Shown one piece after another: positions 26,378-48,542 of a stretch of DNA of 64,000 nt. The stretch is from Acidobacteriota bacterium. GTDB lineage: Bacteria; Acidobacteriota; Blastocatellia; RBC074. Within the stretch, counting starts at the first letter, position 1. Each line of letters begins with the position of its first letter. The stretch covers positions 124,001 to 188,000 of the forward strand of contig JADJXM010000012.1 in the NCBI GenBank assembly GCA_016715865.1, given 5' to 3'. The notes under the pieces were generated by a model. That model ran no database searches and was not told the origin of the DNA. It saw only the letters and a list, made by a program, of their open reading frames with translations. The position numbers and the translations under genes are program-made.

Positions 26378-28000
26378 ATGGCGGGCGAACATCAGCGAGC
26401 GAGCTTCCAGATGGCAAGTTTCAGAATCAGAACACCGGCTGAATACGCGAAATTATTGTGGCATCGGCGTTATTACGTCCTGGTTCCGGCCATTATCGTC
26501 GCTCTGGCGCTCGGAATCGCCGTCAGGAAGCTGCCCAACGTTTACGAATCAAAGACGGTCATTATCGTCGATCCTCCCAAAGTCTCTACGAACTACGTTC
26601 AACCGGTCAATCAGATCGATCTCAATTCCCGCCTGAGCACGATTCAGAAACAGGTTACCAGCCGAACGGAATTACAGCGAATCATCAACCGGTTCGGGCT
26701 CTATCCTGAGATGTCGGCGAAGAACGCGCCAGTGGAATTGATCGTCGATGAGATGCTTCGGCACATCACGGTGCGTCCATTCAGCGCCAGCTCCGGCATC
26801 TATGCTTTTTCAATCGCATACATCGGGCCCGATCCGATGACTGTTCGCGACGTCACGGCCGAGCTGGCCGGCCGATTCATCGACGCCAATTCGGACGAGA
26901 CGCGACGACAGGTATACACGACCATTGATCAGCTCGACGGACGGATCGAGGAGGTAAAAGGCGAGCTGGAACGGATCGAAAACGCGCGTGCCGGATATCT
27001 TTACAGGAATCCTGATGCAGTGCCAGGGCAGGATCAGAACATGCTTGGGCAGATGAACAGCCTCGGTCTGGTTCGACAATCCCAGCAGTCATCAATCGAT
27101 TCGCTGCGCAGTCAGATTGCAATCAACGAGCAGTTGCTGGCCAGTCTCAAATCACAGGAGGGGGTCGAACCTGAGATGCCGCTGGCCGCCGGTCAGACCG
27201 AGGGGCAGCTGCGCGCCAAACGGGCCGAATATGAAGCGCAACTCACACAGCTTTTGACGATCTATACCGAAAAGAATCCGGAAGTGGTCAAGCTTCGCGT
27301 GCAGATCGGATCTCTCAACCGAGAGCTGGCAGATCTGCGAAGCACCGCCGAGCAGGATCGCCAGGCCAGGCGCGCCGCACGCACCAACAACGGTCAGATT
27401 ACAGCTCTTGAAATCAGGGTGTCCGCGGATAAACGCGATCTCAGCCGCAAGGAAGCTGAGCTTGAGCAGACCAACCGGCAGTTTGCCGAGTTGCAGAACA
27501 GGCTCAGGGCAACGCCGCTGCTGGCGACCGAGTCGACGCGCATCGAACGGGACTACACCACTCTGCGTAAACGTTACGAAGATCTGGTGGCGATGCGGGA
27601 CAACGCACGGTTCAGCGCCAAGGTGATCAGCGATTTCAGCGGTGAGACGTTTAGAATGTCCGATCCGGCGAGCCTGCCGGAGGTTCCGGTCTCACCTGAC
27701 AGGCGACTGCTTTACCCGTTATCGATCTTCCTCGGACTGTTGACCGGACTGATCGCCGCATCTGCGATAGAAGCCCGCGCGCTGATGACGATTCGCGATG
27801 CGCGCGACGTGGCGCACTACACGCGCCTTCCACTGCTGGTCAGCGTGCCGATGATCCTGACGAAACAGGAGCGGCGCTGGATGCCCGTGCGCAGAGCCGT
27901 CATGGCTGGCGGAGTGTTACTGCTGATCGCAGTCGCCGTTCCTCTGCTCTATCTATTAATATCAGCTACCCGTATCTTGCGCATCGTCACCGGGACTTGA
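26378..28000 (+). CDS. Wzz/GumC-family polysaccharide chain-length/co-polymerase protein
   Basis: A 540-residue inner-membrane protein with an N-terminal TM helix at about 35-55 (YYVLVPAIIVALALGIAV). A large periplasmic domain has long coiled-coil helices (about 185-425) and the YxxLxxxRxxA-like segment TTLRKRYEDLVAMRDNA. A Pro-rich stretch (PASLPEVPVSPDRR) precedes TM2 at about 445-465, and a third hydrophobic segment ends the protein at about 505-530. It would act with the BY-kinase and Wza downstream to control export and length of an exopolysaccharide. A start 33 bp later (26411) is equally possible. Confidence 0.88.
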   Translation: MAGEHQRASFQMASFRIRTPAEYAKLLWHRRYYVLVPAIIVALALGIAVRKLPNVYESKTVIIVDPPKVSTNYVQPVNQIDLNSRLSTIQKQVTSRTELQRIINRFGLYPEMSAKNAPVELIVDEMLRHITVRPFSASSGIYAFSIAYIGPDPMTVRDVTAELAGRFIDANSDETRRQVYTTIDQLDGRIEEVKGELERIENARAGYLYRNPDAVPGQDQNMLGQMNSLGLVRQSQQSSIDSLRSQIAINEQLLASLKSQEGVEPEMPLAAGQTEGQLRAKRAEYEAQLTQLLTIYTEKNPEVVKLRVQIGSLNRELADLRSTAEQDRQARRAARTNNGQITALEIRVSADKRDLSRKEAELEQTNRQFAELQNRLRATPLLATESTRIERDYTTLRKRYEDLVAMRDNARFSAKVISDFSGETFRMSDPASLPEVPVSPDRRLLYPLSIFLGLLTGLIAASAIEARALMTIRDARDVAHYTRLPLLVSVPMILTKQERRWMPVRRAVMAGGVLLLIAVAVPLLYLLISATRILRIVTGT

Positions 28001-28018
28001 AACGGAATTGGAAGGACT

Positions 28019-28978
<960 letters not shown>

Positions 28979-28985
28979 GTGAAGG

Positions 28986-30020
28986 ATGAGTAAAGTATTC
29001 GAGGCGCTCAGGCGTCACCAGCAGGATCGGGGTAAATCGATTGAAGGGTCGATCGACGAATCGGTCGAGACTGGTCTATCGGCGGCGGACGATGATTTCG
29101 ATACTATCGGCTCGCCGGCCGATGCCCGGTCGGCTGATGGAGCGGTATTCGCCGGCTTGCAGCGATCATCTTCAGTAGAGGATCCTTTCCCATCTTCCCC
29201 CGTCATCCGGAAATCCCGACTTGATCTGTCGGCAGTTGCGGTCGAGAGGATCTCGATACCGGACGTTCATTCGCGGTTGATTCTTCTGACGGATCCTGAT
29301 TCAGCCGAGTGCGAGCAATTTCGGTCTCTGCGAACACAGCTTTTTCACGCGGCGGAGAATCGTGATCTCAAGGTAGTAACCGTGACCAGCGCGCTGGCCG
29401 GCGAAGGCAAGACCTCGACGCTGCTCAATCTGGCGCTGGCGATTGCGCAATCGAAGGAGAAGCGCGTGCTGGTCATCGATGGAGACCTGAGACGACCGAA
29501 TATTGCGGCATATCTCGGGTTGCGGCCGGCGGCGGGCCTTGGAGAAACGCTGGCGGGTTCGGCCGGGCTTCTCGATGCGATCAGAAGGATCGATGGATCC
29601 GAGCTTTATGTCCTGCCGGTGATCGGCGAAAGCCCCAATCCAACCGAGCAGCTTTCCAGCGCGTGTCTCGGCGAGATCCTGACCGAACTGCGGGGATGTT
29701 TCGATTTCATACTGGTCGACTCACCTCCGGTTATGCCGTTCACCGATGCGCAACTGCTGGCCAATCACTCGGACGGCGTTATGATGGTCGTACGCGCGGA
29801 AATGGCGCCTTATGAGTCTGTCGAGAAAGCTCTGGCCACTCTTCCGGCAAGCCGCATGCTTGGCGTAGTGCTCAACGGCGCCGATCATGACCGGGATTCC
29901 GGGTATTACGATTATTACTATCAGGACTCACGGCGCGCTGAGCGGGACAATTCCTGGCGCGGAAGGCTGAGGGCCATGGCCGGCGGAAGCCGGCGATCGC
30001 GATCTGATGACTCCCATTGA
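28986..30020 (+). CDS. BY-kinase (CpsD/CapB-type tyrosine autokinase)
   Basis: A 344-residue bacterial tyrosine kinase. A variable, acidic N-terminal 90 residues precedes the ATPase domain. Walker A is GEGKTSTLLNLALAIAQ, Walker A' is VLVIDGDLRRPNI and Walker B is FILVDSPPV. A C-terminal tyrosine cluster reads GYYDYYYQDS and is the probable autophosphorylation site. Its activator is likely the cytoplasmic part of the Wzz/GumC protein two genes upstream. It starts 7 bp after the ATPase stop. Confidence 0.92.
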   Translation: MSKVFEALRRHQQDRGKSIEGSIDESVETGLSAADDDFDTIGSPADARSADGAVFAGLQRSSSVEDPFPSSPVIRKSRLDLSAVAVERISIPDVHSRLILLTDPDSAECEQFRSLRTQLFHAAENRDLKVVTVTSALAGEGKTSTLLNLALAIAQSKEKRVLVIDGDLRRPNIAAYLGLRPAAGLGETLAGSAGLLDAIRRIDGSELYVLPVIGESPNPTEQLSSACLGEILTELRGCFDFILVDSPPVMPFTDAQLLANHSDGVMMVVRAEMAPYESVEKALATLPASRMLGVVLNGADHDRDSGYYDYYYQDSRRAERDNSWRGRLRAMAGGSRRSRSDDSH

Positions 30021-30041
30021 TTCGCGGAGGTTTCGAGATCA

Positions 30042-30839
<798 letters not shown>

Positions 30840-30883
30840 TGAACCTCAACCTCCCCCGGCCCCCGGAAAAGACGGAGAGACGC

Positions 30884-32035
30884 ATGAACATACCCCATCC
30901 CAAGGTGCGTGAACGCGGGCGGAGACAGATTTTTGCCGGCCATATCGCCGTTTGGGGATCGATATTTCTGCTGACCGTTCTTGTCCTTTCAGCTCGAAGA
31001 GCTGAATCTCAGGAAATTCAATCGAATGGCTGGCAGTCGCTAAAGAGCGGTGTGCTGGCGCGTCTGACGTCAGTCTTTTTTCTGAACGAAAATCAGGGCT
31101 GGGTGGGGGGGACCAACGGGGTCTTGATGTTCACCCGGGACGGGGGAGAGTCATGGAATCGTATCATGCTACCGGAATCGCAACGCCGGGAGTCTATTCG
31201 CGATCTGTGGGTTTTCGAGTCCGGCAGGTCGCTGGTGTTGGGCGAATATGGCATGTTCAGCCGGCGAGCTGCGCTCGGTTTTGTCGAACGGATCTTCGTT
31301 CTGTCGAGCGCTGATCGGGGCGCGACCTGGAATGAGATGCAGCCCGGCCGCCCGCCTGTGACCGAGGCTCCGGCGCGGATCGTTAGAAACAGCGATAAGG
31401 AGCTCGCGCTCGAACCGTCGAAGATGAAACGTGCCCCGGATCCGGTGCTGTTACGAATGGACTTTGCTGACGACATGCATGGTTGGGCATGCGGAGAGGG
31501 AGGCACTATCCAGTCGACCAGGGATGGCGGGCGGACCTGGATTTTGCAGCAGACCTCGGCTCGAAAGCTGCTCTATGACCTTTCCGTCATCGACTCGAAA
31601 AGGGTCAGGATCGCTGGCGCCGGCGGCACGCTGCTGCAGACAGAGGATAGCGGGCAGACCTGGGTCGAGCAGAGGACCGGCATCACCGAAACGATCCGCG
31701 CCATCGAGTTCGCCGATGAACTGACGGGCTGGATCGCCTCATCCAACGGATCGATTCATGTCACCTTCGACGGCGGAGGTTCGTGGAGCAGGCAGACCGT
31801 CCCGACAAGGCAGCCGCTCAACGACATCCTCTTTCTGGATGCCGAAGGATGGGCCGTCGGCGATAACGGGACAATGCTTCACACACTGGACGGCGGCAAG
31901 ACCTGGCAGGATGAGTCCTTTGACACACACTCAAATCTGATGCGCCTCCATTTCGTCTCACTCGATAACGGCTGGATCGTGGGCTCCAACGGCGCCTTGT
32001 ATAAATTTACACGATCAAGGAAAAACGAAGACTGA
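30884..32035 (+). CDS. YCF48-like beta-propeller protein in the EPS operon
   Basis: A 383-residue exported protein with one N-terminal hydrophobic segment (about 20-40) followed by a WD/BNR-type propeller. Six Asp-box motifs are visible: TRDGGESW, SADRGATW, TRDGGRTW, TEDSGQTW, TFDGGGSW and TLDGGKTW, alternating with GWVGG/GWACG/GWIAS/GWAVG strands. This matches the photosystem-II assembly factor YCF48-like family. Photosynthesis is not implied; in EPS loci the role is unknown. The start at 30884 has GGAGAG upstream; ATG at 30839 overlaps the Wza stop and is an alternative. Confidence 0.82.
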   Translation: MNIPHPKVRERGRRQIFAGHIAVWGSIFLLTVLVLSARRAESQEIQSNGWQSLKSGVLARLTSVFFLNENQGWVGGTNGVLMFTRDGGESWNRIMLPESQRRESIRDLWVFESGRSLVLGEYGMFSRRAALGFVERIFVLSSADRGATWNEMQPGRPPVTEAPARIVRNSDKELALEPSKMKRAPDPVLLRMDFADDMHGWACGEGGTIQSTRDGGRTWILQQTSARKLLYDLSVIDSKRVRIAGAGGTLLQTEDSGQTWVEQRTGITETIRAIEFADELTGWIASSNGSIHVTFDGGGSWSRQTVPTRQPLNDILFLDAEGWAVGDNGTMLHTLDGGKTWQDESFDTHSNLMRLHFVSLDNGWIVGSNGALYKFTRSRKNED

Positions 32036-32041
32036 GGAATT

Positions 32042-32890
32042 ATGAGCACGCAGCCACCGATCAAACCGACTTCCGAGCAGTTGACATACGGCCGATACTT
32101 GCGCGTCACGGATCTGGTTTCGCTGCAGCAGCCGCAATCCGACCCTCTTCATCACGACGAACTGCTCTTCATCATCATTCATCAGACATACGAATTATGG
32201 TTCAAACAACTGCTTCATGAACTCGATGCGGTAGTTGTTAACCTGGGCCGGGCGACGCTGCACAAAGACGCCAGGGACGAGATTTATGAGTCCGCACGGC
32301 TGCTGCGTCGCTGCACCGAGATCGCACGCGTTCTGGTCGAACAGTTCACCATTCTCGAAACCATGCTGCCGAGCCATTTTCTGGCCTTCCGCGGCAAGTT
32401 GCGACCGGCCAGCGGATTTCAGTCAGAGCAGTTTCGTGAGATAGAATTTCTCTGCGGCCTGAAGGACGAGAAGATGCTGCGATATCACGAACCGGCGCCC
32501 GAGATGCACGCCAGACTCGAACGGCGTCTGAGCGAACCGTCTCTCCGTGATGTCTTCTTTGACGCCCTCTCGTCGGTCGGCCTCATGACTGACGGCGGAA
32601 CCGGTACTTCAGAAGAAGAGCTCTTTAACATCCGCGCAAGGGCGATCCTTGAAGTTTATCGCGATGAAAGGGGCAAGCGCGACTGGATAGATTTATGCGA
32701 GCGGTTGACGGAATTCGACGAGCTGATCGTCAGCTGGCGGCTGCGCCATATCCAGATGGTCGAGCGCACCATCGGAGTCAGAATGGGCACCGGCGGCAGC
32801 AGCGGAGCGTCCTACCTGAAAAATACGCTCGACAAGAAATTCTTCCCGGAATTATGGGAGGCCCGCTCGCTGCTGGCCGAAGTGAGTTAA
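32042..32890 (+). CDS. kynA: Tryptophan 2,3-dioxygenase
   Basis: A haem enzyme that opens the indole ring of L-tryptophan to N-formylkynurenine. At 282 residues it is full length. LTYGRYLRVTDLVSLQ and HDELLFIIIHQTYELWFKQ form the substrate pocket. WRLRHIQMVERTIG contains the haem-ligand His, and MGTGGSSGASYL is the mobile substrate loop. Kynureninase follows, so tryptophan is degraded toward anthranilate and alanine. The stop codon lies at the start of a GTAGAAA array. Confidence 0.95.
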   Translation: MSTQPPIKPTSEQLTYGRYLRVTDLVSLQQPQSDPLHHDELLFIIIHQTYELWFKQLLHELDAVVVNLGRATLHKDARDEIYESARLLRRCTEIARVLVEQFTILETMLPSHFLAFRGKLRPASGFQSEQFREIEFLCGLKDEKMLRYHEPAPEMHARLERRLSEPSLRDVFFDALSSVGLMTDGGTGTSEEELFNIRARAILEVYRDERGKRDWIDLCERLTEFDELIVSWRLRHIQMVERTIGVRMGTGGSSGASYLKNTLDKKFFPELWEARSLLAEVS

Positions 32891-32913
32891 AAGTAGAAAG
32901 TAGAAAGTAAAAA
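32884..32913. repeat. GTAGAAA heptamer array at the kynA stop
   Basis: GTTAAAAGTAGAAAGTAGAA followed by AGTAAAAAGG: tandem heptamers beginning at the kynA stop codon. A degenerate copy (AAGTAGATAGAAAAAGTA) lies 60 bp further on, just before kynU, where a ribosome binding site would be expected. Confidence 0.8.
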
Positions 32914-32988
32914 GGTGGTGTTCCGCCATTGTGATTTTGAGGAGAATATAGACGCTTCATGAATGAAAGTAGATAGAAAAAGTATTTT

Positions 32989-34176
<1,188 letters not shown>

Positions 34177-34215
34177 ATCGCCCCCGGCCGCAGAAAGTCC
34201 GTTGAGGAGTTGCTT

Positions 34216-38025
<3,810 letters not shown>

Positions 38026-38297
38026 CGATCGATTCCATTGGGACATGCCTGCCAGCTATCCTTATTCTGGGCCATCTCTGGCTCTGGGCCTTCTCTGGGC
38101 CTTCTTTGGGGTTGCATTGGTCAGGGGGGCAAAAAACTGGTCGGAATTGGCGACTTGTGAATCATCGCTCTTGATCGTAACGACCAGAGCTACGATCAAA
38201 CGAGGCGACTGGCAGTTTCAGGAACTCATTACACCATCAGGTGACTGATCAAGTCAATAACGAATTTTTGCAGTGGTTTTAATTCAGTCAGACAGCA

Positions 38298-38392
38298 CCA
38301 TGGAGTGCGGCGGCCCGGCGCCGCTTTAGTATTCCATTGTGCCAATTGCCGAACATAATACCAAAGCGGCGCCTGGCCGCCGCACTCCATGG
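38298..38392. repeat. Imperfect palindrome of the TGGAGTGCGG type
   Basis: CCATGGAGTGCGGCGGCCCG and the following GCGCCGCTTTAGTATT pair with the inverted sequence ending CGCACTCCATGG. About 40 bp per arm with a few mismatches. It ends 15 bp before the ndk promoter. The rest of the gap from 37997 to 38478 contains a short direct-repeat patch (GGGCC/TCTCTGG units at 38068-38107) and no gene. Confidence 0.8.
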
Positions 38393-38406
38393 CTGCCAGG
38401 CCGCGC

Positions 38407-38435
38407 TTGCCGAGTGGTATTTCAATTGCTATGAT
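38407..38435 (+). promoter_or_regulatory. Sigma70-type promoter of ndk
   Basis: TTGCCG (38407-38412), 17-bp spacer, TATGAT (38430-38435); transcription would begin about 35 bp before the ndk ATG. Confidence 0.6.
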
Positions 38436-38478
38436 CTGCGTTTCTGTAATCATCGGTAACTTTCATTCAAGGAGAACT

Positions 38479-38904
38479 ATGTCAGAGACGCCCAAAATGA
38501 CTTTTGCAATAATCAAACCTGATGCTGTGAGGGCAGCTAATTTCGGCTACATCATTCAACGGATCACTGATCACGGATTCAAGGTTCGAGCGATGAAGAT
38601 GGTATCGATGTCGAAGCCGGTTGCCGAAGGTTTTTATGAAGTGCATCGCGATCGCCCGTTTTTCGGTGAACTGGTTGAGTTTATGACCAGCGGGCCGAGC
38701 ATCGTTTTGGCGCTCGAGAAAGAGAATGCGGTTCAGGAATGGCGCGATTTGATGGGACCGACCGATTCAACCAAGGCGCCCAAGGGCACCATTCGCGGCG
38801 ATTTCGGGACCAGCGTCGGCGAGAATGCGACTCATGGCTCGGATTCCGCGGAAAACGCCCGGATCGAGCTGAGCTATTTCTTCAATGCGACGGAGTTTTG
38901 CTGA
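38479..38904 (+). CDS. ndk: Nucleoside diphosphate kinase
   Basis: Balances NTP pools by phosphotransfer through a phosphohistidine. The 141-residue protein has TFAIIKPDAVRA (nucleotide/phosphate site), FYEVHRDRPFFGELVEFMTSGP, and the active-site His in NATHGSDS. AAGGAG lies 7 bp upstream of ATG 38479; the longer frame from 38389 begins inside the palindrome and promoter. The ABC ATPase follows after 12 bp. Confidence 0.96.
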   Translation: MSETPKMTFAIIKPDAVRAANFGYIIQRITDHGFKVRAMKMVSMSKPVAEGFYEVHRDRPFFGELVEFMTSGPSIVLALEKENAVQEWRDLMGPTDSTKAPKGTIRGDFGTSVGENATHGSDSAENARIELSYFFNATEFC

Positions 38905-38916
38905 GCTCTTTAGAGT

Positions 38917-39591
38917 ATGGCGATACTTGAGGCCCAAAATGTGACGCGGGAATACCGTATGAGTGCAGAGACGATCCGCGCTCTGTCGGGCATCAGTGTC
39001 GCGATCGAACCGGGTGAATTCGTCGCCATTCTAGGGACTAGCGGCTCCGGCAAATCGACCTTGTTGAATCTCTTCGGAGGTCTCGATCGCCCGACCGCCG
39101 GAGAGATTCTTTTCGAAGGTAAAAGCCTGAGGCCTTTGACCTCGACAGAGATGTCGAGGTATCGGCTGCGCAGCGTCGGGATGATCTTTCAGACTTTCAA
39201 TCTGATACCGACGATGACTGCGCGCGAGAATGTCGAACTGGCGCTGGCCTTCGCCGGTCTGGGCCGATCTGAACGACGGCGGCGGGCGCTCGAACTGCTC
39301 GATCAGGTCGGCCTGTCAAATCGAGCCGGGCATCTCCCTTCGGAGCTATCGGGCGGAGAGCAGCAGCGAGTTTCGATCGCCCGCGCCATAGCCAACAACC
39401 CTCGAATTCTGCTGGCCGACGAACCGACAGGCAATCTGGACTCTCATCGGGCCGATGAAATCATGAAACTCCTGGACGATATGCGACGGCGTGACGGTCG
39501 AACGATCATCCTCGTGACCCATGATCGTGAGCTGGCGAATCAGTATGCCGATCGAATCATCAGACTCAAGGACGGAAGTACAATAGAGTAA
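38917..39591 (+). CDS. ABC transporter ATP-binding protein, MacB/LolD type
   Basis: A 224-residue ATPase with Walker A GTSGSGKST (about 36-44), the Q loop in GMIFQTFNLIPTMTA, signature LSGGEQQRVSIARA, Walker B ILLADEPTGNLDS and switch His in LVTHD. The FNLIPTMTARENVEL segment is typical of MacB/LolD ATPases that pair with FtsX-like permeases. The permease gene follows after 31 bp. Confidence 0.93.
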   Translation: MAILEAQNVTREYRMSAETIRALSGISVAIEPGEFVAILGTSGSGKSTLLNLFGGLDRPTAGEILFEGKSLRPLTSTEMSRYRLRSVGMIFQTFNLIPTMTARENVELALAFAGLGRSERRRRALELLDQVGLSNRAGHLPSELSGGEQQRVSIARAIANNPRILLADEPTGNLDSHRADEIMKLLDDMRRRDGRTIILVTHDRELANQYADRIIRLKDGSTIE

Positions 39592-39622
39592 TGATGAGGC
39601 TGGACACGCTTCGACTCATGCC

Positions 39623-41161
<1,539 letters not shown>

Positions 41162-41177
41162 GTAAGAAGAGAATGAG

Positions 41178-41455
41178 ATGAATGTAATTTACTACTCTGC
41201 TAACTAAATTTTCGGGCATTGAAGTCCGGAAGAAATTAATCGCAAAGACCGCAAAGGGGCAAAGAATTAATCGCAGAGGCCGCAAAGGAGCAAAGATTTT
41301 CTGGTGATATGAATATCCGGATTATTGTCCATTGGATATAATTCGAATACTGATCTTCCCTGTATATCTTTGCCCCTTTGCGGCCTCTGCGATTAACTTT
41401 TTTCCAGTCTTGAATACAAGAAAATTTAGTTTACAAAGTAGTAAATTACATTCAT
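41178..41455. repeat. MITE-like element, copy 3, with the longest inverted ends
   Basis: Left end ATGAATGTAATTTACTACTC (41178 on) and right end AGTAGTAAATTACATTCAT (41437-41455) are inverted repeats. They continue inward to AACTAAATTTTC/GAAAATTTAGTT, over 40 bp per arm in total with few mismatches. The interior carries the same tandem CGCAAAG units and core as copies 1 and 2. It occupies essentially the whole gap between two convergent genes (stops at 41161 and 41469). Confidence 0.88.
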
Positions 41456-41468
41456 CATTCACACTTCA

Positions 41469-42755
<1,287 letters not shown>

Positions 42756-42773
42756 GATTCAGCCCCTGCTTAT

Positions 42774-42888
42774 AGTTTCCAGTCGGGAGGAGTTTCCAGT
42801 AGAAGAAGTTTTTAGTTTCCAGCAGGAGAAGTTTCCAGTTGTTAACCTGCAATCCTCTGGAAACTTCTACTGCTGGAAACTGGAAACC
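42774..42888. repeat. TTTCCAG-family inverted arrays between cusB and cusC
   Basis: Several AGTTTCCAG units spaced by AG-rich linkers (GGGAGG, AGAAGAAG, GAGAAG) run from 42774. Inverted CTGGAAACT units return by 42888, giving a branched hairpin. It fills the 142-bp cusC-cusB intergenic space, where it could affect relative expression within the operon. Confidence 0.8.
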
Positions 42889-42897
42889 TCTTTCACT

Positions 42898-44190
42898 CTA
42901 TTCCTTCAGCATTCCATTGGTTGCGCGGGCGAGTTCGACGTGCGCCGCAAAATATTCCTTCAAAGCTTCGTTGTGGTCGATCCGCAATTCGATCAGCCGC
43001 TGTTGTTCCGTCAAAACGTCGGTCAACCGCGCGTAGCCCAGATCATAGCTTGACTGTTGTATGCGAAAGTTCGTATCCGCGGCTTCGAGCAGGCCGTCGC
43101 TGTATGATTTGAGGACCCGGTCTGCCCCTTGAGTTCTTTCGAAGGCGGCGGTCACTTCGCGTCGGACGACGGATTCAACAAACTCGCGTCGCAGTCGCGC
43201 GCTTTCGTTTGCGGCGACTGCGGCTTCGATTCCGCCCTGGTTGCGATTTCTGGTCGGGAGCATGATCGTTACGCCGCCGCGAACCATCTTCATATTCATC
43301 ATGATCGGGACAATCTGGCCTGCCTGGTTAAAGCCCGACTGATCGAACCGCCATCGCTGCAGGCCGAATTCGCCGAAGACGCTGAGATCGACCTTCCCCT
43401 CGGATTCGGCCATCTCGATCATCGCCGCGGTGACGCTCTCAACGGCCCGTGCCGCCAGCAGATCGGGGCGGTTGTTGAGCGCCTGTTCGATCAACTGGTC
43501 GCGCGTCAGGGTGAGAGGGCGCGCTATGAATTCATCGCGCAGGGCGAATGTCTCTTCGGGCGGCGTCCCGAGCAGCAGTTTAAGCTCTTCGATCAGCACC
43601 TTGACCCGGCTTTCGGTGGCCGTCCGGCGGGCTTCGATGCGCCCCAGTTCGACATTCTGCATGCTCTGTTCGAGCCGCGGGCCGACTCCCTCTTCAACGC
43701 GCGCTTTAACCAGAGAGTAAGATCGCCTGTTCAATTCCTGCAGATTTTCGAGCAGATCGAGCTGCCGGGCTGTCGCGACCGCTTCGCCGTATTTAGCGCG
43801 GACTTCAGCCGCCAGTTTGCGTTCACTTTCGGCAACTTCAAGCCGCATCCGCTCCAATTCACGTCCGGCAACCTCGATGCGGCGTTTGCGTCTGCCGAGC
43901 TCCAACGGCAGCGACAGTCCGACCGAGAAGTTCTGGGAAGCGGTGTCATTGACGCTCGCCGTGCCCGAGGTCTCGAGCATCGGGTTCGCCTTCAAACCAG
44001 CCTGTTTCAGCTTTCCGGCTGCTTCGTCGATCTGCTTGCGATCGGCCATGAGATTCCTGTTATTGGCCAGCGCATAGCGGACTGCTTCTTCGACACTAAG
44101 TCCCTCGGGTTTCAGGCTCTGCGCTCGGGCAGGGGTTACAAATGCTGACAACCATATCATTACGATGATCGTGCATACTTCTTTTCGCAT
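42898..44190 (-). CDS. cusC: TolC-family outer-membrane efflux protein (CusC-like)
   Basis: A 430-residue outer-membrane channel of a tripartite pump. A signal peptide (about 1-24) ends ARAQ. Two OEP repeats follow: LSVEEAVRYALANNRNLMAD and LTRDQLIEQALNNRPDLLAA. Long amphipathic helices include RIEVAGRELERMRLEVAESE and the conserved ILPTRNRNQGGIEAA-like segment MLPTRNRNQG. The start at 44190 gives a normal signal peptide; the longer frame to 44256 lacks one. It lies between cusA and cusB. Confidence 0.88.
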   Translation of the reverse strand: MRKEVCTIIVMIWLSAFVTPARAQSLKPEGLSVEEAVRYALANNRNLMADRKQIDEAAGKLKQAGLKANPMLETSGTASVNDTASQNFSVGLSLPLELGRRKRRIEVAGRELERMRLEVAESERKLAAEVRAKYGEAVATARQLDLLENLQELNRRSYSLVKARVEEGVGPRLEQSMQNVELGRIEARRTATESRVKVLIEELKLLLGTPPEETFALRDEFIARPLTLTRDQLIEQALNNRPDLLAARAVESVTAAMIEMAESEGKVDLSVFGEFGLQRWRFDQSGFNQAGQIVPIMMNMKMVRGGVTIMLPTRNRNQGGIEAAVAANESARLRREFVESVVRREVTAAFERTQGADRVLKSYSDGLLEAADTNFRIQQSSYDLGYARLTDVLTEQQRLIELRIDHNEALKEYFAAHVELARATNGMLKE

Positions 44191-44346
44191 ATTTTTTCTC
44201 GAGTACCCGGTTAATCGAACAGAGTATTTGCCACAAATGATTACGGAATTACCCATCCTCCAGTTGTATTCATGAATTTCTCTATCCGTGAAAATCCGTC
44301 TTCATTCGTAGCTGAATTTCGTTCATCCTGGATTCATAAGCTTCTA

Positions 44347-47535
<3,189 letters not shown>

Positions 47536-47536
47536 A

Positions 47537-47980
47537 TTATTTCGCGTTGATGGTGAAGGTCGTCTGGCCATCGCCCGCCGGGCCCTTGTAGCTCAGTTTC
47601 GCCTGCCATGTGCCCTTCATCTCGAGCCTCGATTGTCCGCGATAAATGCCGGGCGTTCCGGTCGTCGTCAGAGTCGCATCGTTTTTCATATGCGGCATGC
47701 TGCCCATCGCAGGCATCTCGAAAAACAGCGTGATCGCTCCGACGTCAACCGTCTGTCCGCCGGCATTCCTGAATTCCAGGGTGAACTCGTTCTCGCCTTC
47801 TCGCATGGTTCCACGCGCGTTCGACAGCGTGACCGTCAGATCGCCGGCCTTCGATGTCGCGATGACAGATTCACTGCCTGATGATCCAGCTGTGTCGGGA
47901 CCCGATGAACACCCAGCCAGGCCGACTAAAATTGATAACGCAAGAATTAATCCCGTATTTCGATCTGAATTTAACTTCAT
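47537..47980 (-). CDS. FixH/YtkA-like lipoprotein in the metal efflux operon
   Basis: A 147-residue lipoprotein: signal with lipobox LAGC at about residue 24, then a Ser/Gly linker. A beta-sandwich resembles YtkA/FixH-like domains (DLTVTLSNARGTMREGENEF, FFEMPAMGSMPHMKND, GIYRGQSRLEMKGTWQAKL). The MPAMGSMPHM stretch is Met/His-rich and could bind Cu(I). It directly precedes cusA. A periplasmic metal chaperone or sensor is plausible. Confidence 0.75.
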   Translation of the reverse strand: MKLNSDRNTGLILALSILVGLAGCSSGPDTAGSSGSESVIATSKAGDLTVTLSNARGTMREGENEFTLEFRNAGGQTVDVGAITLFFEMPAMGSMPHMKNDATLTTTGTPGIYRGQSRLEMKGTWQAKLSYKGPAGDGQTTFTINAK

Positions 47981-48006
47981 GAATTTTCTCCCTCTTGAAA
48001 ATTGAA

Positions 48007-48363
<357 letters not shown>

Positions 48364-48542
48364 GATTTGATCGACCTCCCGGGAACTTACATGACACTGC
48401 AGTCCGCGTTATTCCCAAATGCTCGCCGGAGGATGTTTCAGGACAGCACGTAAACTGCCCCCGACATCAGCGATACTGGACGTGATTTAAATAGAAATGG
48501 ATTGAGTAGTCCCGCATAGCCGACGGGACGATGAGGAAGGTA

